From NCBI GenBank assembly GCA_905182985.1, contig CAJJDN010000021.1:248001-312000 (forward strand): a stretch of 64,000 nucleotides of DNA, given 5' to 3'. The DNA is from Paramecium sonneborni (Eukaryota; Ciliophora; Oligohymenophorea; Peniculida; Parameciidae). Below the pieces are notes generated by a model that was not told the DNA's origin, made no database searches, and was given only the letters and a program-made list of their open reading frames with translations. The position numbers and the translations under genes are program-made. This document shows positions 60,668 to 64,000 of the stretch, in pieces. The number at the start of each line of letters is the position of its first letter. Position 1 is the stretch's first letter.

Positions 60668-62591
60668 TCACTATTCAATGAAATCAGGAGTAATTAATTT
60701 AGAGGGCTTTCTCTTCTTCAGGTCTAATTATATTTATAGAAGTTTAAAAATATTAGGGTCCATCAAAGAAATAAGCTTTACAGTGATGGGATCATCCAAA
60801 TTTTCAAGTAATTCATCTAACACTAATTATGCTTCATGGGCTTTTTCACTCTATGATTTGTAAGGTTTTAACAAAGAAGAATACATTGATGATTCATTCT
60901 ATTATATATTGCTGGGATTTAAAGAAATCAGTGGTTTTGGTAAAAAATCGAAAAGCTGTATCTATTATTTGGTTAATAATATCATTTTGAGTTTATCAAT
61001 CTCTTATAATTTATCTATAATAAATAGTATATCCAAACATTTTTCCAATTTATTGACTGAATATTACAATTGCTTAAACTTTCCTTCTTTTTTTCTATTA
61101 AATCAAAATGTATTATTACCCACATTTCAAATATTTAAAATAATCAAATAGATTTAATCTTAATTTTAGATTAGCTATATTAAATAATTTCCTCAAAGCT
61201 TATCTAATTCCTTTTTTAATTAATTTATCATTTTCAGGCGAATTAGTAATCATTTATGAAGACTTCTCTGTTTATGCAGAATTACCATTATCAAATTTTA
61301 AGGATTTGTTTATGAGTCTACCTCTAGGAAATCGCATGGAAGTTTTGGTTTTTGATTATTTTAACATTAAAGATGGATCATTTTCATGAGTTTAAACACT
61401 TTCTTAAACAATAGTCAATCTTTTTAAGATTTACTTGCCGCCATCATTTAAGTCAGTAGTGTTTTATTATTTTTATCCTTCGAAATTAAATAAATTATTT
61501 ATAACTTCTAATTTATAAGATAAAGATTGAATTGGTTTTACTATAATAGTAAAAATTAGCATAAGAATTTCCCATAAACCGCCTGCTTAAGCTAAAATAT
61601 CTTAGAGTTTAGGATATATTCTATAACTTATATTTTCTGTATTTGCCAATCTAATTAAAACTGATGCAAGAGCTTCATCACTATTAAAGTCTATAACTTC
61701 TTAAGACTTTAAATATCTTATAGTTGAATCTTTACGCACTAATTCATCCAATAATCCTTCTTCAGTTAATGTTGTTATCGGTTACATAAATAAAGTGATA
61801 TCTTTCATAACTTGACTGGATATTGTTGTCTATATTTCTTCAACTTTTGGAACATTTGGTTATAGATAATTTCTTAGATCAATATTATATGATGACAGTT
61901 AGAATAAAATATAATTACGATGCAGTTGCTCTTAAATTTCTTCCTTAGATCTACAAACTGGGCTGTTAACTACTTAGTTATAAAAAATTACTATTGCTCG
62001 AGTCATTCATACATTATTGAAAACTTATATATATGTAGGTATAATTTTCTTATTCTGGCGTTCCTACTAAACTAAGTTCTTATAAAATATTCCAATCAAT
62101 GCAATATGTATTGCTAGAATCAACATTATCTAGTTGCTCTTCTATTTCTTAGAAAGGTATCCCTATATTAGCACATTTTGATAAAGGAACAGTTTTTCTA
62201 ACAAACTACAAACTTGTTTTATTATCAACTCTTTTATAAATTAAAGAACTTACATAATTTAGGCTCTATTAACCATTACAGCATTAACTTAATATATAGT
62301 TTCATCAATATAATTTGTTTAATTCTCGGTTTAAAATGCAAATTACAAGGAGAAATTATTGGAATATAAAGGAAATACCGGAATTTCCTCATAATATACC
62401 TCTGAATATAGCGTTTAAAACTCTTTTCTCTATCCTAATTAGATAAATTTGTTGATTATGTATGTGGAAACGCATGAAAACATTAATAGTGTCATGAATG
62501 CTCCAAATAATGATTAATGCGATCTTTTTTTATGAATCATCAATTCAACTGGAGAAGAAAAAAAATCCAACTTTTTTCCTAATTTTTTCAT
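60668..62591 (-). CDS. Ciliate multi-domain transmembrane protein, copy B
   Basis: Four exons (62591-62254, 62230-61992, 61969-61120, 61094-60668) give 617 aa. Its architecture equals that of copy A: an N-terminal segment (LFGAFMTLLMFSCVSTYIIN), a Cys-containing outer domain (NTYCIDW, INSPVCRSKE), a second membrane segment (GGLWEILMLIFTIIVKP) and a tail sharing DILFIIDKLQEIDKLK and LFDFLPKP with copy A (there LFEYLPKP). The plus-strand open frames at 60,678-61,389 are its shadow. Introns are 23 (AAG), 22 and 25 nt. The 5' part (62153-62591) is repeated in assembly repeat 4. Confidence 0.8.
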
Positions 62592-62687
62592 GTTAGAAGT
62601 ATTCATATCGGTAATTTTATATTAATTAATTTATAGTTATACAAATGTTGATTGGTTTTCTCTTTCTGGATTTATAGATACGTTACT

Positions 62688-63318
62688 TCATAATTATGAT
62701 TATAATAATAATTCAAAATCATTTTTACTGTTAAAATCATCAAGATTTGTTTTTTTAGCAGGAAAGAGTGGGTCAATTATAAACCTTAAATATATGTTAT
62801 TATTAATTACCTAAATAAATTGTCTAATAAGCCTGAAATTATTTTAGCTAACACTGGACAACCTGTTTCAATACAGGGATTAGTATTGAATTCAATTAAG
62901 ATTGGTTTGAATTCATTAGTAATCATAAAATCCAAACCATACAATTCAAATCCTAAAACTTGATCAGTATTATTTATTTAATTAATACTTGAAGCACAAG
63001 CTATTTTAGTCAATTACTATTAATGCGATTTGATTATAAAATACTTTCATATTTTTGTAAAGTTCTTCGAAACTATAATTAGTATTATTTTATTTGTTTT
63101 ATTCGAGTAGATAATTTTAAAATTGTTCATATGACACCTTATTTCCTATTAAAATTATAAATATGTAAATACCTTTTTCAAATTTACCATATCCATTCAT
63201 TTTGTTTTGAATTGCATCGTTAGTAAGATGAATTTTCTGATTATCAAGTGAATCTAAACTAAATAAACTACTAGAAGTACGGAGGTATCCCTTTTTATAC
63301 CAAAATACTATCTACTTA
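62688..63318 (-). CDS. Tubulin tyrosine ligase-like protein, 5' part missing
   Basis: The readable part is the C-terminal end of a TTL domain: WYKKGYLRTSSSLFSLDSLD, NQKIHLTNDAIQNKMNGYGK, GFELYGLDFMITNEFKPILI and EFNTNPCIETGCPVLAKII, ending at TGA 62690-62688. Three introns are inferred (about 63,150-63,175 and 63,020-63,047, both ending TAG, and one at about 62,787-62,812 ending AAG). The 5' end stops at the N at 63319. HLTND, EFNTNPCIE and the preserved metal-binding Glu and Asn indicate an active enzyme. It is more similar in pattern to the TTLL at 33.8-35.5 kb than to the NlpC/P60 fusion. Confidence 0.85.
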
Positions 63319-63319
63319 N

Positions 63320-63758
63320 AAAGGTATCCCTATATTAGCACATTTTGATAAAGGAACAGTTTTTCTAACAAACTACAAACTTGTTTTATTATCAACTCTT
63401 TTATAAATTAAAGAACTTACATAATTTAGGCTCTATTAACCATTACAGCATTAACTTAATATATAGTTTCATCAATATAATTTGTTTAATTCTCGGTTTA
63501 AAATGCAAATTACAAGGAGAAATTATTGGAATATAAAGGAAATACCGGAATTTCCTCATAATATACCTCTGAATATAGCGTTTAAAACTCTTTTCTCTAT
63601 CCTAATTAGATAAATTTGTTGATTATGTATGTGGAAACGCATGAAAACATTAATAGTGTCATGAATGCTCCAAATAATGATTAATGCGATCTTTTTTTAT
63701 GAATCATCAATTCAACTGGAGAAGAAAAAAAATCCAACTTTTTTCCTAATTTTTTCAT
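63320..63758 (-). pseudogene. 5' fragment of transmembrane protein B, assembly copy
   Basis: Repeats 62153-62591, starting at ATG 63758-63756 and cut at the N. Not an independent gene. Confidence 0.8.
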
Positions 63759-63854
63759 GTTAGAAGTATTCATATCGGTAATTTTATATTAATTAATTTA
63801 TAGTTATACAAATGTTGATTGGTTTTCTCTTTCTGGATTTATAGATACGTTACT

Positions 63855-64000
63855 TCATAATTATGATTATAATAATAATTCAAAATCATTTTTACTGTTA
63901 AAATCATCAAGATTTGTTTTTTTAGCAGGAAAGAGTGGGTCAATTATAAACCTTAAATATATGTTATTATTAATTACCTAAATAAATTGTCTAATAAGCC
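63855..64000 (-). CDS. 3' end of the TTLL gene (second copy, runs off the window)
   Basis: Repeats 62688-62833 and continues beyond base 64000. If the N marks an unmerged overlap, this copy is the one connected to the true 5' part of the TTLL gene. Confidence 0.7.

Larger units (their letters stand above)
62153..64000. repeat. Direct repeat of at least 681 bp across a single N (assembly joint 4)
   Basis: Copy 1 is 62153-63318 (1,166 bp). After one N at 63319 the same sequence restarts at 63320 and runs to the window end, matching 62153-62833. The repeat covers the 5' end of transmembrane protein B and the 3' part of a TTLL gene. The TTLL gene should continue beyond the end of copy 2, outside this window. 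Confidence 0.88.

Noticed and set aside
60678..61389. Plus-strand open frames with apparent membrane segments
   Set aside because: The minus strand carries the C-terminal part of transmembrane protein B here, aligned block by block with its paralogue. The plus frames need impossible splicing and are shadows.

Overview
The window reads as somatic (macronuclear) DNA of a ciliate, almost certainly a Paramecium. The DNA is very A+T rich. Long genes only open up when TAA and TAG are read as glutamine and TGA is the sole stop. Nearly every gene is cut by tiny introns (mostly 20-30 nt, GTA...TAG) and genes lie tens to hundreds of bases apart. Gene models below were built by hand: I translated with TGA as the only stop and placed introns where frame and family conservation required them. 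Exon phases were checked by arithmetic for the spliced models, except where an entry says the structure is unresolved.

Layout. 1-10.6 kb: a partial hybrid histidine kinase (+), a BCCIP/Bcp1 protein (-), the 60S assembly factor Notchless (+), V-ATPase subunit B (+), ribosomal protein eL21 (-), a coiled-coil protein (-), the NatC catalytic subunit NAA30 (+) and an E2 ubiquitin-conjugating enzyme (-). 10.6-18.4 kb: a poor, possibly decayed stretch containing the first assembly repeat, a protein kinase (-), a Cys-rich membrane protein (-), a small C-anchored protein (+) and a MORN-repeat protein (+). 18.4-21.4 kb: a broken non-LTR retrotransposon on the minus strand, interrupted by a markedly G+C-rich island. 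21.4-36.3 kb: a Gln-rich protein, an S28 serine peptidase, a PP2C phosphatase, a RING-H2 protein, an alpha-galactosidase, MsrA, a MAPK15/ERK7 kinase, an uncertain pair of reading frames, a tubulin tyrosine ligase-like (TTLL) enzyme and lineage-specific proteins. 36.7-46.7 kb: a membrane RING protein, a coiled-coil protein, a NEK kinase, the second repeat, a long gene-poor stretch and a CH-like protein. 46.7-64 kb: a large WD40 protein, a NlpC/P60-TTLL fusion, a CHID1-like GH18 protein, eL24 (present twice through the third repeat), an LRR-like gene, NSF, two convergent paralogous membrane proteins and a second, cut-off TTLL.

Themes. Several genes point to cilia and microtubules (three TTLLs, MAPK15, NEK, MORN, CH-like and coiled-coil proteins) and to housekeeping (ribosome, V-ATPase, NSF). 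Genes are packed on both strands with no sign of operons; some neighbours are separated by only 5-25 bases. Four places carry a single N between two apparently identical direct repeats of about 1 kb. I read these as unmerged overlapping contig ends, so the second eL24 gene and several truncated gene copies are probably artefacts. The most interesting biology is the NlpC/P60-TTLL fusion at 49.7-51.7 kb, the G+C-rich island inside the retroelement, and the high share of introns ending in AAG.
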